From NCBI RefSeq assembly GCF_021341785.1, contig NZ_JAJTTF010000004.1:248001-312000 (forward strand): a DNA stretch of 64,000 bases, in the 5' to 3' direction. Under the pieces are notes generated by a model. It was not told the DNA's origin, did no database searches, and saw only the letters and a list, made by a program, of their open reading frames with translations. This document shows, piece by piece, positions 25,841 through 35,126 of the stretch. Position numbers and translations under genes: made by a program. Each line of letters starts with the position of its first letter. The stretch's first letter is position 1. This DNA is from Microbacterium sp. Au-Mic1 (GTDB taxonomy: Bacteria > Actinomycetota > Actinomycetes > Actinomycetales > Microbacteriaceae).

Positions 25841-27865
25841 GTGAGGGAAGACATCTCGACGAGAATCGCGATGGATCCGGTCCTCTCCCCGTTCACGGGC
25901 TGGGGCAGGGCGCAGTGGGAGGCGGTGGCGGACGACTGGCTGGGCCAGGTGCGCCGCCACGCCAGCCCGGAGGGCGCCCTGCCGCGCCTGCCAGGACGGA
26001 TCACCGGTGACGGCGTCCGGCGCGAAGGGATGGAGGCCGTGGGCCGGTCGTTCCTGCTCGCCGCGCCGAGGATCGCGGGAGCCGCGGACGCCGGGGAAGC
26101 GGCGGTCCAGGAACACCTCGAGTACTACTCGCGCGCGCTGCTCGCCGGCACACGGCCGGGCGGCGAGGAGGAGTGGCCCCGCGGCGTCAGCTGCCGGCTG
26201 CCGCTGACCGGGATCACGAACTCGATCGTGGAGGCCGCGAACATCGCGTTCTCGCTGCACATCAGCCGTGACCGGCTCTGGTCGGGCCTGACCCGGCCGG
26301 AGCAGCTCCAGATCGCGGACTGGCTGCGCCACCATGCCCGCTGCGAGGTGTGGCAGAACAACTGGCAGCTGTTCCCCGCGATGGCGGAGGGCTTCCTGCG
26401 CGCCGTCGACGAGGACGTGCGCGGGCTGCACGCGGCGCGCAACGTGGCGCGGGTGGAGAGCTGGTATCTCGGCGACGGCTGGTACACCGACGGGCCCGAG
26501 CACGCGATCGACTACTACAACGCGTGGGCGATCCATCCCTACCTCTGGGGCTGGTACCGCATGACCGGCGCCGAGCACACGCCCGAAGGCCAGCGGTATC
26601 TCGAGCGCCTCCACGACTTCACCGCGTCGCAGGCGCACATGGTCGCCGCGGACGGCTCGCTCCTGCATCAGGGGCGCTCGCTGACCTACCGCACGGCCGC
26701 ACTGGCGGCGCTGTGGTGCGCGGACGCATCGGGGGCCAGTGCGCTCAGCCCCGGCCAGACCCGCCGCATCGCATCGGGAGTGCTCTCGCGCTTCACCGCG
26801 AAGGGCGTCGGCGCCGAGGGCCCGCTCACCCTCGGGTGGTACGGAGAGTTCGAGCCGATGTGCCAGGACTACAGCGGGTTCGGCTCCCCGTACCTGGCGG
26901 GAATCGGATTCCTCGGGCTCGCACAGCCCGCGACGGCGCCCGTCTGGACCGCTGTCGAAGAGGCCCAGCCCTCCGATCACGGGCCGTTCACCCGCCCGAT
27001 CGAGCCGGTGGGGTGGGTGCTCCGCGGAGCCTCGGACGGGATCGTGCGGATGGCGAACCACGGGTCGGACCACGCGACGCTTCCGGTCGGTGAGGACGAG
27101 GACCGGGACGACCCGCACTATGCGAAGTTCGCGTACTCGACCCACACCGCGCCGGGCACGGGGCCGGCCTGGGTCGATGGGATCGACTCGCACCTCGCGC
27201 TGCTCGACGACGAGGGCGCCGGCAGCAGGCGCAGCTCCCTGCGCGCCACTCGCGTCGAGGGAGATCTGGCCGGATCCGTGCACGTGCCCCAGCTGCACCG
27301 GCGCGCGCTTCCCGGTACCGCGGTGACGACGGTGACTGCGGGCGACGGCACGGCGGAAGTGCGTGCGCACCTCGTGCAGACCGACCGGCCATGGGCGATG
27401 CGCGAGGGCGGCTGGGCGATCGCGGACGACGCCGAGCTCGAGTACGGCGTCGTCGAGGACGGCGCCTGGGTGCGCGGCGGCGACGGCCTGCTCGCCGCGG
27501 TCGTCGGGCTCCTCGGCTGGGAGGAACCGGCCGATGCCGACGGAGGCGTGGACGTCGCCGCCGGCCTGTCGCGCGCTCGCGTGTTCAGCTATTCCGAGGC
27601 GAACGCGATGGGAGCCCACTCCGCGACCCCGGCGCTCCTGGGCCGCACCGGCTCGGGCCGCACGGTCGTCGTCACGCTGCACGTGCTCGAACGCGGCGGC
27701 ACCGTGGACCCGCAGGGCTGGCGAGACCGGGTGCGGGTCGACGTCGACGGCACACGCGTGCGCCTGGACTGGGCGTCCGGCACGACCTCGGAGTTCGACC
27801 TGGCCACGTTCGTCCCGTGGGACGAACACCCCGGCCTCACCGGACCGAGGGGAGAGGCCCGATGA
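25841..27865 (+). CDS. DUF2264 family protein, probable alpha-toroid glycosidase
   Basis: Protein of 674 aa without a signal peptide. The first 400 residues match DUF2264: SPFTGWGRAQWEAVADDWL, NSIVEAANIAFSLHISRDRLW, NNWQLFPAMAEGFLRA, YLGDGWYTDGPEHAIDYYNAWAIHPYLWGW and GRSLTYRTAALAAL. The rest is beta-rich. From memory some DUF2264 proteins are assigned to GH154 with beta-glucuronidase activity; I am not certain of this mapping. A cytosolic enzyme here would act on imported oligosaccharides. GTG 25841 follows GGGGGAGAGGGAACC; a later ATG at 25871 is an alternative. Its stop overlaps the fucosidase ATG (ATGA). Confidence 0.82.
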   Translation: MREDISTRIAMDPVLSPFTGWGRAQWEAVADDWLGQVRRHASPEGALPRLPGRITGDGVRREGMEAVGRSFLLAAPRIAGAADAGEAAVQEHLEYYSRALLAGTRPGGEEEWPRGVSCRLPLTGITNSIVEAANIAFSLHISRDRLWSGLTRPEQLQIADWLRHHARCEVWQNNWQLFPAMAEGFLRAVDEDVRGLHAARNVARVESWYLGDGWYTDGPEHAIDYYNAWAIHPYLWGWYRMTGAEHTPEGQRYLERLHDFTASQAHMVAADGSLLHQGRSLTYRTAALAALWCADASGASALSPGQTRRIASGVLSRFTAKGVGAEGPLTLGWYGEFEPMCQDYSGFGSPYLAGIGFLGLAQPATAPVWTAVEEAQPSDHGPFTRPIEPVGWVLRGASDGIVRMANHGSDHATLPVGEDEDRDDPHYAKFAYSTHTAPGTGPAWVDGIDSHLALLDDEGAGSRRSSLRATRVEGDLAGSVHVPQLHRRALPGTAVTTVTAGDGTAEVRAHLVQTDRPWAMREGGWAIADDAELEYGVVEDGAWVRGGDGLLAAVVGLLGWEEPADADGGVDVAAGLSRARVFSYSEANAMGAHSATPALLGRTGSGRTVVVTLHVLERGGTVDPQGWRDRVRVDVDGTRVRLDWASGTTSEFDLATFVPWDEHPGLTGPRGEAR

Positions 27866-29250
27866 TCGCGCTGCGCTACGGTGCGGGACCGGCGGGACGG
27901 CGGCAGGATCCGGCGATGCGGGCGTTCCGCGCCGACCGGTTCGGGCAGTTCGTGCACTGGGGGCTGTACGCGATCCCCGCCGGCACATGGCAGGGGCGCA
28001 CGATCGAGTTCGCCGCCGAGTTCCTCATGCAGTCGGCGAACGTGAGCCGGGAGGACTGGGCCGCGCTCGCCGGGGACTTCACGCTCGAGGGCTTCGACCC
28101 GGCGGCATGGGCCCGCACGGCCAAGCGCATGGGGGCGCGCTACGTCACGGTCACGACCAAGCACCACGACGGCTTCTGCCTGTGGCCGAGTGCGTACTCC
28201 GACTTCACCGTCGCCGCCACTCCGTCGGGGCGCGACGTGCTCGGCGAGATCCTGGACGCGTACCGGGCCGAGGGACTCGCCACGCATCTCTACTACTCGG
28301 TGCTGGACTGGCATCACCCCGACTGGCGGTACGCCATCGAGTCCGACGACGACCGCGTGGCGTTCGACCGCTATCTGGACTTCGCGACGAACCAGCTGCT
28401 CGAGCTGGCGGAGCGATACCCCCAGGTGCGCGGGTTCTGGTTCGACGGCACGTGGGACGAGTCCGTGAAGGCGAACGGCCGCTGGACGCACGACATCGAG
28501 CGACTCCTCAAGGAGCGGATTCCCGGTGCGATCGTGAACAGCCGCCTGCGCGCCGACGATCGGGGCGCGCGGCACTTCGACTCCAACGGCGCGCTCATGG
28601 GCGACTACGAGAGCGGCTACGAGCGCCGGCTGCCCGCGCCCTGGGACCGTTCCGTCAGCGTGCACGACTGGGAGGCCTGCGCCACTCTGACCCAGGCGAG
28701 CTGGGGCTTCCACGACTCGGCCTGGGCCGAGCGGGGGCGCAAGACCGCGGCGCAGATCGTCGAGCAGCTCGCTCAGACCGTCAGCCTGGGCGGCAACCTC
28801 CTGCTGAACTTCGGGCCGCGTGGTGACGGGTCGCTCGCACCCGTCGAGGTCGCTCTCGCCGACGAGGTCGGCGCCTGGATGGCGGTGAACGGGGAGGCAC
28901 TGCACGACAGCGGCCCCGCCGAGGAGTGGGACTACCCCGGCTGGGGCTTCTACACGACCCCGCTGACGGCGACGACACCGGAAGGCTCTGCCGGTGTCGT
29001 GCACGCCATCGTCACGCGCATACCTGTCTCCGGCATCCTCACGGTCGCGCTGCCCTCCGGCGTCGCGCTGCGCGCCGTGCGCGCGCTCGCAGACGGCAGC
29101 GCCCTGCCGTTCACCCCGTTGGACCCGCACACCGTCCAGATCCCGGCCCCCGCCGCCGCGGGGATGCCGACCGTGCTCGCCCTCGAGACCGCGCCCGCAG
29201 ACCGGGAGAGCGGCCTGCGCGAGCCCAACCCTGACGTCGCGCTCGTGTGA
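27862..29250 (+). CDS. GH29 alpha-L-fucosidase
   Basis: Glycoside hydrolase family 29, 462 aa, cytosolic (no signal). FGQFVHWGLYAIPAGTWQG, ARYVTVTTKHHDGFCLWPS and TGLATHLYYSVLDWHHPDW-like segments define the barrel. The catalytic nucleophile is the Asp in FWFDGTWDE near residue 195. NLLLNFGPRGDGSL is the late family mark. GH29 enzymes release alpha-linked L-fucose by a retaining mechanism. The motif set is that of the broad GH29-A subfamily. The gene is coupled to the DUF2264 gene by a 4-base overlap, so both probably act on the same imported oligosaccharide. Confidence 0.9.
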   Translation: MIALRYGAGPAGRRQDPAMRAFRADRFGQFVHWGLYAIPAGTWQGRTIEFAAEFLMQSANVSREDWAALAGDFTLEGFDPAAWARTAKRMGARYVTVTTKHHDGFCLWPSAYSDFTVAATPSGRDVLGEILDAYRAEGLATHLYYSVLDWHHPDWRYAIESDDDRVAFDRYLDFATNQLLELAERYPQVRGFWFDGTWDESVKANGRWTHDIERLLKERIPGAIVNSRLRADDRGARHFDSNGALMGDYESGYERRLPAPWDRSVSVHDWEACATLTQASWGFHDSAWAERGRKTAAQIVEQLAQTVSLGGNLLLNFGPRGDGSLAPVEVALADEVGAWMAVNGEALHDSGPAEEWDYPGWGFYTTPLTATTPEGSAGVVHAIVTRIPVSGILTVALPSGVALRAVRALADGSALPFTPLDPHTVQIPAPAAAGMPTVLALETAPADRESGLREPNPDVALV

Positions 29251-29268
29251 TTCATGAGCGGGCGCCTC

Positions 29269-29299
29269 CCCGTTCCGCGCTTGCGACGTCGGGAACGGG
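29269..29299 (+). terminator. Weak hairpin after the GH29 gene
   Basis: CCCGTTCC (29269-29276) pairs with GGAACGGG (29292-29299) around a 15-base loop. The long loop and lack of a T-run make it a weak or partial terminator, perhaps lowering expression of the secreted protein gene. Confidence 0.3.
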
Positions 29300-29345
29300 A
29301 AGGACACACCCACACCCTCCGCTTCGAAGAGGAATAGGAAAGGGC

Positions 29346-31517
29346 ATGACCATGAAACAACACCGCACCGCGCAAAGCAAAGTGCGTTGGCGACGGCTGG
29401 CGCCCGCGCTCGCGATGGGGGCCGTCGCGGCCCTCGCTGCGCCGGCCGTCGCGCAGGCCGACACCGCGATCGCGCCGCCGCAGTACACCGCGGCCGGGAC
29501 GGGGAAGATCAGCGGATCGCTGCTGAGCGACATCGCCGGATCCGCGTTCGTCGACAAGGACGGCCAGTTCCACTGGACGAACGCCGACGCCCCCTACGAC
29601 TCGAACCCGGCGCACCACTGGGCGCGCACGTTCACGAACACCGACATGGGTGCCGTCACCGCCGGCATCGGATCGTCGACGCAGCTGAACCAGGCGCCCG
29701 CCTACTATGCGGATCCGAACACGATCTGCTATCAGCTCGACAAGGATGCGGCCTTCCCGATCCCGTCGCCGCAGCAGGACGACCATTGCGACGTCATCGG
29801 CGTCTGGGTGGATCCGCAGGGAGTGTGGCACGCCCTGCTCAACGACGAGTTCCAGTTCGATCCGTGGCAGACCAAGGGGGCGAATGCGACCGTCGCGGAG
29901 AAGATCACGAGCGCACACCACAACAACCGGATCCTGATCGCGACGTCCGAGGACAAGGGCTCCACATGGCAGTACAAGGGGCCGGCGCTCACTTCGGCGT
30001 GGGATGACGATCAGGTCATCGACAGCGCCGCCTCGCCCGGTCAGTCCTACCCGTTCGGGAACTCCGGGTGTCGACTGTTCATCGACTACTCGACCGGCTA
30101 CTTCTACATCACGTACAACGTGAAGATCTACAAGAAGCCCGGTTCGTCGACCCTCGCCAGCTGGACCGAGATGGCCCGCTCGCCGATCAGCGACGGGATG
30201 GCCAGCGGCACGTGGCAGAAGTGGTACGACGGCTCCTGGTCGCAGCCGGGCGTCGGCGGAATCGACGGCAACGTCAACTCCGTCGGCGGACTGAACGTCT
30301 CGTACGACCCGGCCACCGATCGGATCGCCTGGAACGGATCCGGCGCGAACGCCTCGGCCTCCTACCAGGGCAACACCGTCAAGTCCGATCACCTGATCGC
30401 CCTCGCCGACGGCACCGGCGCCACGTTCACGGCCAACACCCTCGCGCACACGATCGTCGATGACGCGACGGGCAAGAGCGCGCCCGACCGTGCGATCGCG
30501 TACACCGACCCCGCGACCGGCATGAATGTGGACATCAAGGCCGTCGACGACAAGTACGAGAACGGCGTCAAGGTCGTCACCGGCGGCATCTACGTGACCC
30601 AGACGGATCCGAAGACGGGCGTCGCCGCGACTGTCGACCTGATCACGAACAGCGCGTTCTACCAGGACCCGATCTCGAAGTTCATCTACCAGCCGGCGGC
30701 GAACAACGAGTCGGCCATCTCGTACAACGCGTTCTCCGGCCTGTACCGGATCGTCGGCTACGACGGCAACGTCTACGAGACCGCCGATCTGGGCGACCCG
30801 AACTCGTGGAGGGTCGTCGGACTCATGCCTGCGGGCTCGAACGGCGGGTATCTGACGTCGCTCGACAACGGCAGTCTGACGAACCAGAACGTCACCGGCC
30901 GGTCGTTCCTGACGATCTCCGACCTGAACGGAAAGGTGGTCGACATCGCGCAGCAGCCGGGCAGCGGCGAGGCCCTGGTCAGCGCCGAGTACACCCCGCA
31001 GGACACCTCGGGCGCGGCGGTCAGCCAGGATTCGTCCTATGTCCTGCGCGTGGGCGGCAAAGCGGTCACCGCGAACCACGGCCCCGGCCTGGACGGCGGC
31101 AGCGGCAAGGCGACCAGCGCCTCGACGTGGAAACTCGTCCCGGTGAAGGACCCGCGTTCGACCGACGGCGACAACAGCGGCTTCTACCGCCTCGTCGATC
31201 CGTCCACCGGCAACACGCTGCAGGTGTCCGGCAGCACTCCCGCGGAGAAGCGCGCCGTCGACGCCGTCGTCACGGTCGCGGCGCAGGAGGCCGACGCCGC
31301 ACCGCTGAGCCCGACGAGCCTCGGAACGCCGGGCGGCAGCGACCAGTGGTACCTGCAGCGCGTCGCCACGAGCGGCACCTCGCTGGACGGCTCCACGACG
31401 TACCGCCTCGTCAACCGCAACAGCGGTCTGGCCCTGCAGTACGTGGACGACCGGATGCGGATCGAACAGCAGGCACCGGGCGACGCCTCGCAGTACGTCA
31501 CCCTCACGGTGCGATAG
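29346..31517 (+). CDS. Secreted Asp-box beta-propeller protein with ricin-like C-terminal domain
   Basis: Protein of 723 aa. A signal peptide (basic n-region to residue 18, then Ala-rich core) is followed by a likely cleavage after VAQA at residue 38. The body is rich in beta strands and Trp/Tyr. SEDKGSTW at residues 201-208 fits the Asp-box SxDxGxTW of sialidase-type propellers; CRLFIDYSTGYFYITYNV and SYNAFSGLYRIVGYDG look like further blades. Residues from about 560 (SYVLRVGGKAV, FYRLVDPSTGNTLQV, YRLVNRNSGLALQY) form three ricin/QxW-like repeats that bind sugar. I cannot name the enzyme family. As the only secreted enzyme-like protein of the locus, it probably attacks the outer polymer. Start ATG 29346 follows AGGA by six bases. 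Confidence 0.75.
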   Translation: MTMKQHRTAQSKVRWRRLAPALAMGAVAALAAPAVAQADTAIAPPQYTAAGTGKISGSLLSDIAGSAFVDKDGQFHWTNADAPYDSNPAHHWARTFTNTDMGAVTAGIGSSTQLNQAPAYYADPNTICYQLDKDAAFPIPSPQQDDHCDVIGVWVDPQGVWHALLNDEFQFDPWQTKGANATVAEKITSAHHNNRILIATSEDKGSTWQYKGPALTSAWDDDQVIDSAASPGQSYPFGNSGCRLFIDYSTGYFYITYNVKIYKKPGSSTLASWTEMARSPISDGMASGTWQKWYDGSWSQPGVGGIDGNVNSVGGLNVSYDPATDRIAWNGSGANASASYQGNTVKSDHLIALADGTGATFTANTLAHTIVDDATGKSAPDRAIAYTDPATGMNVDIKAVDDKYENGVKVVTGGIYVTQTDPKTGVAATVDLITNSAFYQDPISKFIYQPAANNESAISYNAFSGLYRIVGYDGNVYETADLGDPNSWRVVGLMPAGSNGGYLTSLDNGSLTNQNVTGRSFLTISDLNGKVVDIAQQPGSGEALVSAEYTPQDTSGAAVSQDSSYVLRVGGKAVTANHGPGLDGGSGKATSASTWKLVPVKDPRSTDGDNSGFYRLVDPSTGNTLQVSGSTPAEKRAVDAVVTVAAQEADAAPLSPTSLGTPGGSDQWYLQRVATSGTSLDGSTTYRLVNRNSGLALQYVDDRMRIEQQAPGDASQYVTLTVR

Positions 31518-31526
31518 CGCCCCATC

Positions 31527-31558
31527 GGCCGGGCCGGGGGAATCCTCTCGGCCCGGCC
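31527..31558 (+). terminator. Hairpin after the secreted propeller gene
   Basis: GGCCGGGCCG (31527-31536) is the exact reverse complement of CGGCCCGGCC (31549-31558) with a 12-base loop. It has no T-run but is a strong stem directly after the stop. Confidence 0.65.
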
Positions 31559-31586
31559 TCGTCACGATCCATCTCGGAAGGACAGC

Positions 31587-32795
31587 ATGAACCAGCAGGA
31601 CCAGAACCCGCAGCAGACCAGTGGTTTCCGTGCCGCGGTGATCGGCGTCGGAGCCAGGGCATCCGTCGCACGTCACGTCGAGGCGACCGGCGGTCGCGTG
31701 GTCGCCGCCGTGGATCCGGCCCCGCAGACCCATGCGCGCGCGGCCCGGCTGTTCGGCGACATCCCGGTGTTCGCCTCCGTGGCGCAGCTGCTCGCCTCGG
31801 ACATCGCCCTCGACGGCGCCTTCGTCACGACGCCCGACTTCACCCATGCCGACATCTCGGTCGAGCTTCTCGAGGGCGGCGTCCCCGTCTACCTGGAGAA
31901 GCCGCTCGCGATCTCGATCGAGGATGCGGACCGGATCCTGGAGACCGCCTACCGCACCGGGTCGAAGCTCTACGTGGGGCACAACATGCGGCACATGCGG
32001 GTCGTGCGGATGATGAAGGACGTCATCGACCGGGGCGAGATCGGCGAGGTCAAGGCGATCTGGTGCCGGCACTTCGTCGGGCACGGCGGTGACTACTACT
32101 TCAAGGACTGGCACGCCGAGCGCGACAAGGCGATGAGCCTGCTGCTGCAGAAGGGCGCGCACGACATCGATGTGATGCACTGGCTCGCCGGCACGTCGTC
32201 GCGCACCGTGGTGGGCGTCGGGGACCTGGCCGTGTACGGGCAGGTGGAATCGCGTCGGGACAACTCGGACCGGAGGATGGGGGACTGGTTCTCGACGGAG
32301 AACTGGCCGCCGCTGGCGCAGCAGGATCTGAATCCGGTGATCGATGTCGAGGACATCTCGATGATCATGATGCGCACTGACTCCGGGGTGCTGATGAGCT
32401 ACCAGCAGTGCCACTTCACCCCGGACTACTGGCGCAACTACACGGTGATCGGCACGGAGGGGCGGATCGAGAACTTCGACGACGGCACCGGCGGCGAGAT
32501 CCGGGTGTGGAACGCGCGCAGTGACTATCTCGAGAAGGGGCATGTCCGCTACCCGATCGAGGACGGGGGCGATGGCGGGCACGGCGGGGCGGATCCGCTC
32601 ACCGTGGGGGAGTTCGTCGAGTTCGTGCGCAACGGCACCCCGACCGACACGAACCCGCTCGCCGCCCGCGACGCCGTCGCGGCCGGGATCGCCGGCGCCC
32701 TCTCCATCCGATCCGGATCCCGGCCGCAGCAGATCCCGGTCGTCGCAGACGAGGTGCGGCAGTACTTCACCGACCATCAGCCGTCGAGACCCTGA
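31587..32795 (+). CDS. Gfo/Idh/MocA-family oxidoreductase
   Basis: NAD(P)-dependent dehydrogenase of 402 aa. The N-terminal Rossmann fold shows AAVIGVGARASVARHV, and the family EKP motif appears as VPVYLEKPLAISIEDADRIL. The C-terminal substrate domain has the conserved DIDVMHWLAG with its catalytic His. Members oxidise or epimerise sugars, inositols and sugar acids, and some cleave glycosides by a redox route. It would handle a sugar released by the DUF2264 or GH29 enzymes. The ATG at 31587 follows CTCGGAAGGACAGC. It converges on the second GH29 gene with 30 bp between. Confidence 0.9.
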   Translation: MNQQDQNPQQTSGFRAAVIGVGARASVARHVEATGGRVVAAVDPAPQTHARAARLFGDIPVFASVAQLLASDIALDGAFVTTPDFTHADISVELLEGGVPVYLEKPLAISIEDADRILETAYRTGSKLYVGHNMRHMRVVRMMKDVIDRGEIGEVKAIWCRHFVGHGGDYYFKDWHAERDKAMSLLLQKGAHDIDVMHWLAGTSSRTVVGVGDLAVYGQVESRRDNSDRRMGDWFSTENWPPLAQQDLNPVIDVEDISMIMMRTDSGVLMSYQQCHFTPDYWRNYTVIGTEGRIENFDDGTGGEIRVWNARSDYLEKGHVRYPIEDGGDGGHGGADPLTVGEFVEFVRNGTPTDTNPLAARDAVAAGIAGALSIRSGSRPQQIPVVADEVRQYFTDHQPSRP

Positions 32796-32825
32796 CCCCG
32801 GATGCGAGTCCGCGCGCGTCGGCGG

Positions 32826-34109
32826 TCACATGAGGATCATGTCGCCGTCGGCCGCGCGATACTCCTCGACGGGAGGCGGGACCGGGATGCTCTCGGTCCC
32901 GGTCCGAAATCCGCGCACGGACGAGAGCACCGGATCGGGGCCGGTCGTCTCGATCTCGACCGTGCGGAGGGTGCGAGCGGGGAAGGCGTGCAGCCGGCCG
33001 GCGCCGACGGTCCGGCCTGCGCAGACCTCCACCCCGGAGGCCACGACGCGGTGCGCGGCGACGCGCTGACCGTTCTCGAGCTCTTCGACGAGCTCGAGGT
33101 GATCGATGCGGACGTCGGCGCCGAAATCGGCTCGCCAGCGACCGGGTGCCAGCGGCGTGAGGGCAGCGGGCAGCGGCGCTCCGAAGCGGCGTTGGCGCTC
33201 GTCGGCGTACTCCCGCAGCCGGGCCAGGTCGGCATCGTCGATCAGGCCGTCACGATTCGGGGGGACGTTCAGCAGGAGGTTGGCGCCCAGCCCGACGGAG
33301 CGGTAGTGGATCGCCAGCAGGTGCTCCAGGCTCTTCGGGGCGTCGTCGGGATGCCAGAACCAGCCGTGTCGCAGCGAGACGTCGCACTCGGGAGGCAGAT
33401 AGCGATCACCGAAGCCGAGCTCCTCGTCCGTGTGCACGTCGTTGCGCGTCACGTCGACGACGTATTCGACGGGATCCGCGGCGAGGCCGTCCTCGTTGCC
33501 GATCCAGCGGATGTCGGGGTCGCCCATGTTGAAGATCACCGCTTCGGGCTGATGAGTGCGGACGATCTCGACGATCCGCTCCCAGTCGTAACTCCGGCCG
33601 GCCGATCCTGCACCGTCGAACCAGACTTCGACCAGGTCGCCGTACTGCGTGCACAGCTCGGTGAGCTGAGCGCAGTAGAAGTCGTCATAGGCGGCGGGAT
33701 CCGAGTAGCGCGGCTCGTGACGGTCCCAGGGCGAGAGGTAGATCCCGAGGCCCATTCCCGCTTCGGTGCAGGCATCGGCGAGCTCGCGGACGACGTCGCC
33801 GGTGCCGTCCCGCCAGGGGCTGGAAGCGACGGAGTAGTCGGTGGTGGATGTGGGCCACAGGCAGAAGCCGTCATGATGCTTGGCCGTCAGCACGACGTAC
33901 CCGGCGCCCGCGGTCTTCGCTGCGGCCACCCAATGCCGCGCATCGAGGAGGCGCGGATCGAAGCTCGCAGCGGGCAGTGTGCCGTCACTCCATTCGACGC
34001 CGGCGAACGTGTTAAGGCCGAAATGCAGGAAGACCCCGACGCCGCTCCGCTGCCAGCGCAGCTGCAGGGGAGTCGGGTGATGCGCAGAGGTTTCCGCGGA
34101 GATCGACAT
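32826..34109 (-). CDS. GH29 alpha-L-fucosidase, GH29-B-like (alpha-1,3/4 type)
   Basis: Second GH29 enzyme, 427 aa, cytosolic. The N-terminus WQRSGVGVFLHFGLNTFAGVEWSDG and AGYVVLTAKHHDGFCLWPT are typical. The nucleophile is the Asp in EVWFDGAG. IRWIGNEDGLA contains the GNE-x-G element that carries the acid/base Glu in the narrower GH29-B group, which needs a branched GlcNAc-linked fucose (Lewis-type alpha-1,3/4). After the barrel a beta domain ends the protein. It lies downstream of the GlcNAc importer genes on the same strand, separated by a hairpin terminator. The two GH29 copies are clearly different subfamilies, not a recent duplication. Confidence 0.88.
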   Translation of the reverse strand: MSISAETSAHHPTPLQLRWQRSGVGVFLHFGLNTFAGVEWSDGTLPAASFDPRLLDARHWVAAAKTAGAGYVVLTAKHHDGFCLWPTSTTDYSVASSPWRDGTGDVVRELADACTEAGMGLGIYLSPWDRHEPRYSDPAAYDDFYCAQLTELCTQYGDLVEVWFDGAGSAGRSYDWERIVEIVRTHQPEAVIFNMGDPDIRWIGNEDGLAADPVEYVVDVTRNDVHTDEELGFGDRYLPPECDVSLRHGWFWHPDDAPKSLEHLLAIHYRSVGLGANLLLNVPPNRDGLIDDADLARLREYADERQRRFGAPLPAALTPLAPGRWRADFGADVRIDHLELVEELENGQRVAAHRVVASGVEVCAGRTVGAGRLHAFPARTLRTVEIETTGPDPVLSSVRGFRTGTESIPVPPPVEEYRAADGDMILM

Positions 34110-34181
34110 CGCGCTCCAGAAGGTGTGCCCGGAACGGCGCGACGCGGGTGAACGCGTCCTCCTGGCCGCCGGGCCGTGAGA

Positions 34182-34212
34182 GGGCGGATGGATCCTGAGG
34201 ACCCATCCGCCC
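34182..34212 (-). terminator. Terminator of the Ngc-like importer operon
   Basis: GGGCGGATGG (34182-34191) pairs exactly with CCATCCGCCC (34203-34212). The inner TCC-TGA-GGA extends the stem, giving a long, stable hairpin. It lies 11 bp after the last permease stop and upstream of the fucosidase start. Confidence 0.75.
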
Positions 34213-34223
34213 CGTGGACGTGC

Positions 34224-35126
34224 TTACTTCGAGGTGCCCTGCGACACGGATCCCTGCAGCTGGCGCTGGAAGAGGATGTACACGAACAGCACCGGGACGA
34301 TCGTGATGATCACCGCGGCGAACAGGGCGCCGAAGTCGACCTGATAGCCGGCCGACGACGCGAACGCGGCCATACCCTGCGACAGCACGTAGTTGTCGCG
34401 GTTCGTGTTCAGCGAGATCGGCAGCAGGAACTGGTTCCACAGCCCGAGGAAGTTCATGATCGCCACCGCGGCCAGACCCGGCTTCGCCATCGGCAGCATG
34501 ACCTGGAAGAACGTGCGCCATTCGCTCGCCCCGTCCACGTAAGCGGCCTCCTGGATCTCATAGGGCAGCGACTTGAAGAACGAGAACAGGAAGAACACCG
34601 TGAACGGCAGCGCGAACGCGACGTACGTGATGATCAGACCCGGCAGCGTGTTCAGCAGACCCATGCCCTGCAGGATGAAGAACAGGGGGACGATGGCGAG
34701 GAACACCGGGAAGGTGAGTCCGGCCAGCATCAGGTAGTAGATCACCCGGCTGCCCGGGATGGAGAACCGGGCGAGGACGTAGGCGCACATCGCGCCGAGC
34801 AGCATCACCAGGATCAGCGCGCAGCCCACCACGATGACCGTGTTCAGGAACATCGGCCCGAAGTTGTTCTTCACCCACGCGTTGACGTAGTTGTCGAAGT
34901 TCCAGTTCGCCGGGAGTCCGAAGGGGGACTTGAAGATCTCCTTCGTCGTCTTGAACGAGCCGAGCAGCGTCCACAGCATCGGCAGGACCACGATGATCGC
35001 CCAGATCGTGAGCACCACGTGCGAGATGCCGCCCACCACCTTGTCGCTCGTGGTCGACTTGGGACCCCGGATGGCCTTGGCCGCCTTCTTGTCGACGGTC
35101 ACCGCCGCACGTGTGTCGAGGCTCAT
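34224..35126 (-). CDS. ngcG: GlcNAc/chitobiose-type ABC permease (NgcG-like)
   Basis: MalG-type permease, 300 aa, six helices. ISHVVLTIWAIIVVLPMLWTLLGSFKTTKEIF opens the membrane part. The coupling loop is YEIQEAAYVDGASEWRTFFQVMLPMAKPGLAAVAIMNFLGLWNQFLLP. The final VDFGALFAAVIITIVPVLFVYILFQRQLQGSVSQG is typical of sugar importers. It is the last gene of the RpiR-SIS-receptor-permease-permease unit. ATG at 35126 overlaps the preceding permease stop (ATGA). The ngc assignment rests on the receptor and on the neighbouring GlcNAc kinase. No ATPase gene is present. Confidence 0.8.
   Translation of the reverse strand: MSLDTRAAVTVDKKAAKAIRGPKSTTSDKVVGGISHVVLTIWAIIVVLPMLWTLLGSFKTTKEIFKSPFGLPANWNFDNYVNAWVKNNFGPMFLNTVIVVGCALILVMLLGAMCAYVLARFSIPGSRVIYYLMLAGLTFPVFLAIVPLFFILQGMGLLNTLPGLIITYVAFALPFTVFFLFSFFKSLPYEIQEAAYVDGASEWRTFFQVMLPMAKPGLAAVAIMNFLGLWNQFLLPISLNTNRDNYVLSQGMAAFASSAGYQVDFGALFAAVIITIVPVLFVYILFQRQLQGSVSQGTSK

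Noticed and set aside
29269..29299. Strong terminator separating the GH29 gene from the secreted propeller gene
   Set aside because: Only an 8-bp stem with a 15-base loop and no T-run; kept as a weak hairpin, not as proof of separate transcripts.
28950..32777. Very long open frame (1275 codons) on the minus strand opposite the GH29, propeller and dehydrogenase genes
   Set aside because: It mirrors three well-supported genes, is Arg/Val/Asp-rich without any family motif, and is the expected by-product of high G+C third positions.
19537..32795. Sugar locus as a genomic island integrated at tRNA-Arg
   Set aside because: No integrase was seen and I found no repeat of the tRNA 3' end at the far side; base composition looks like the neighbours.
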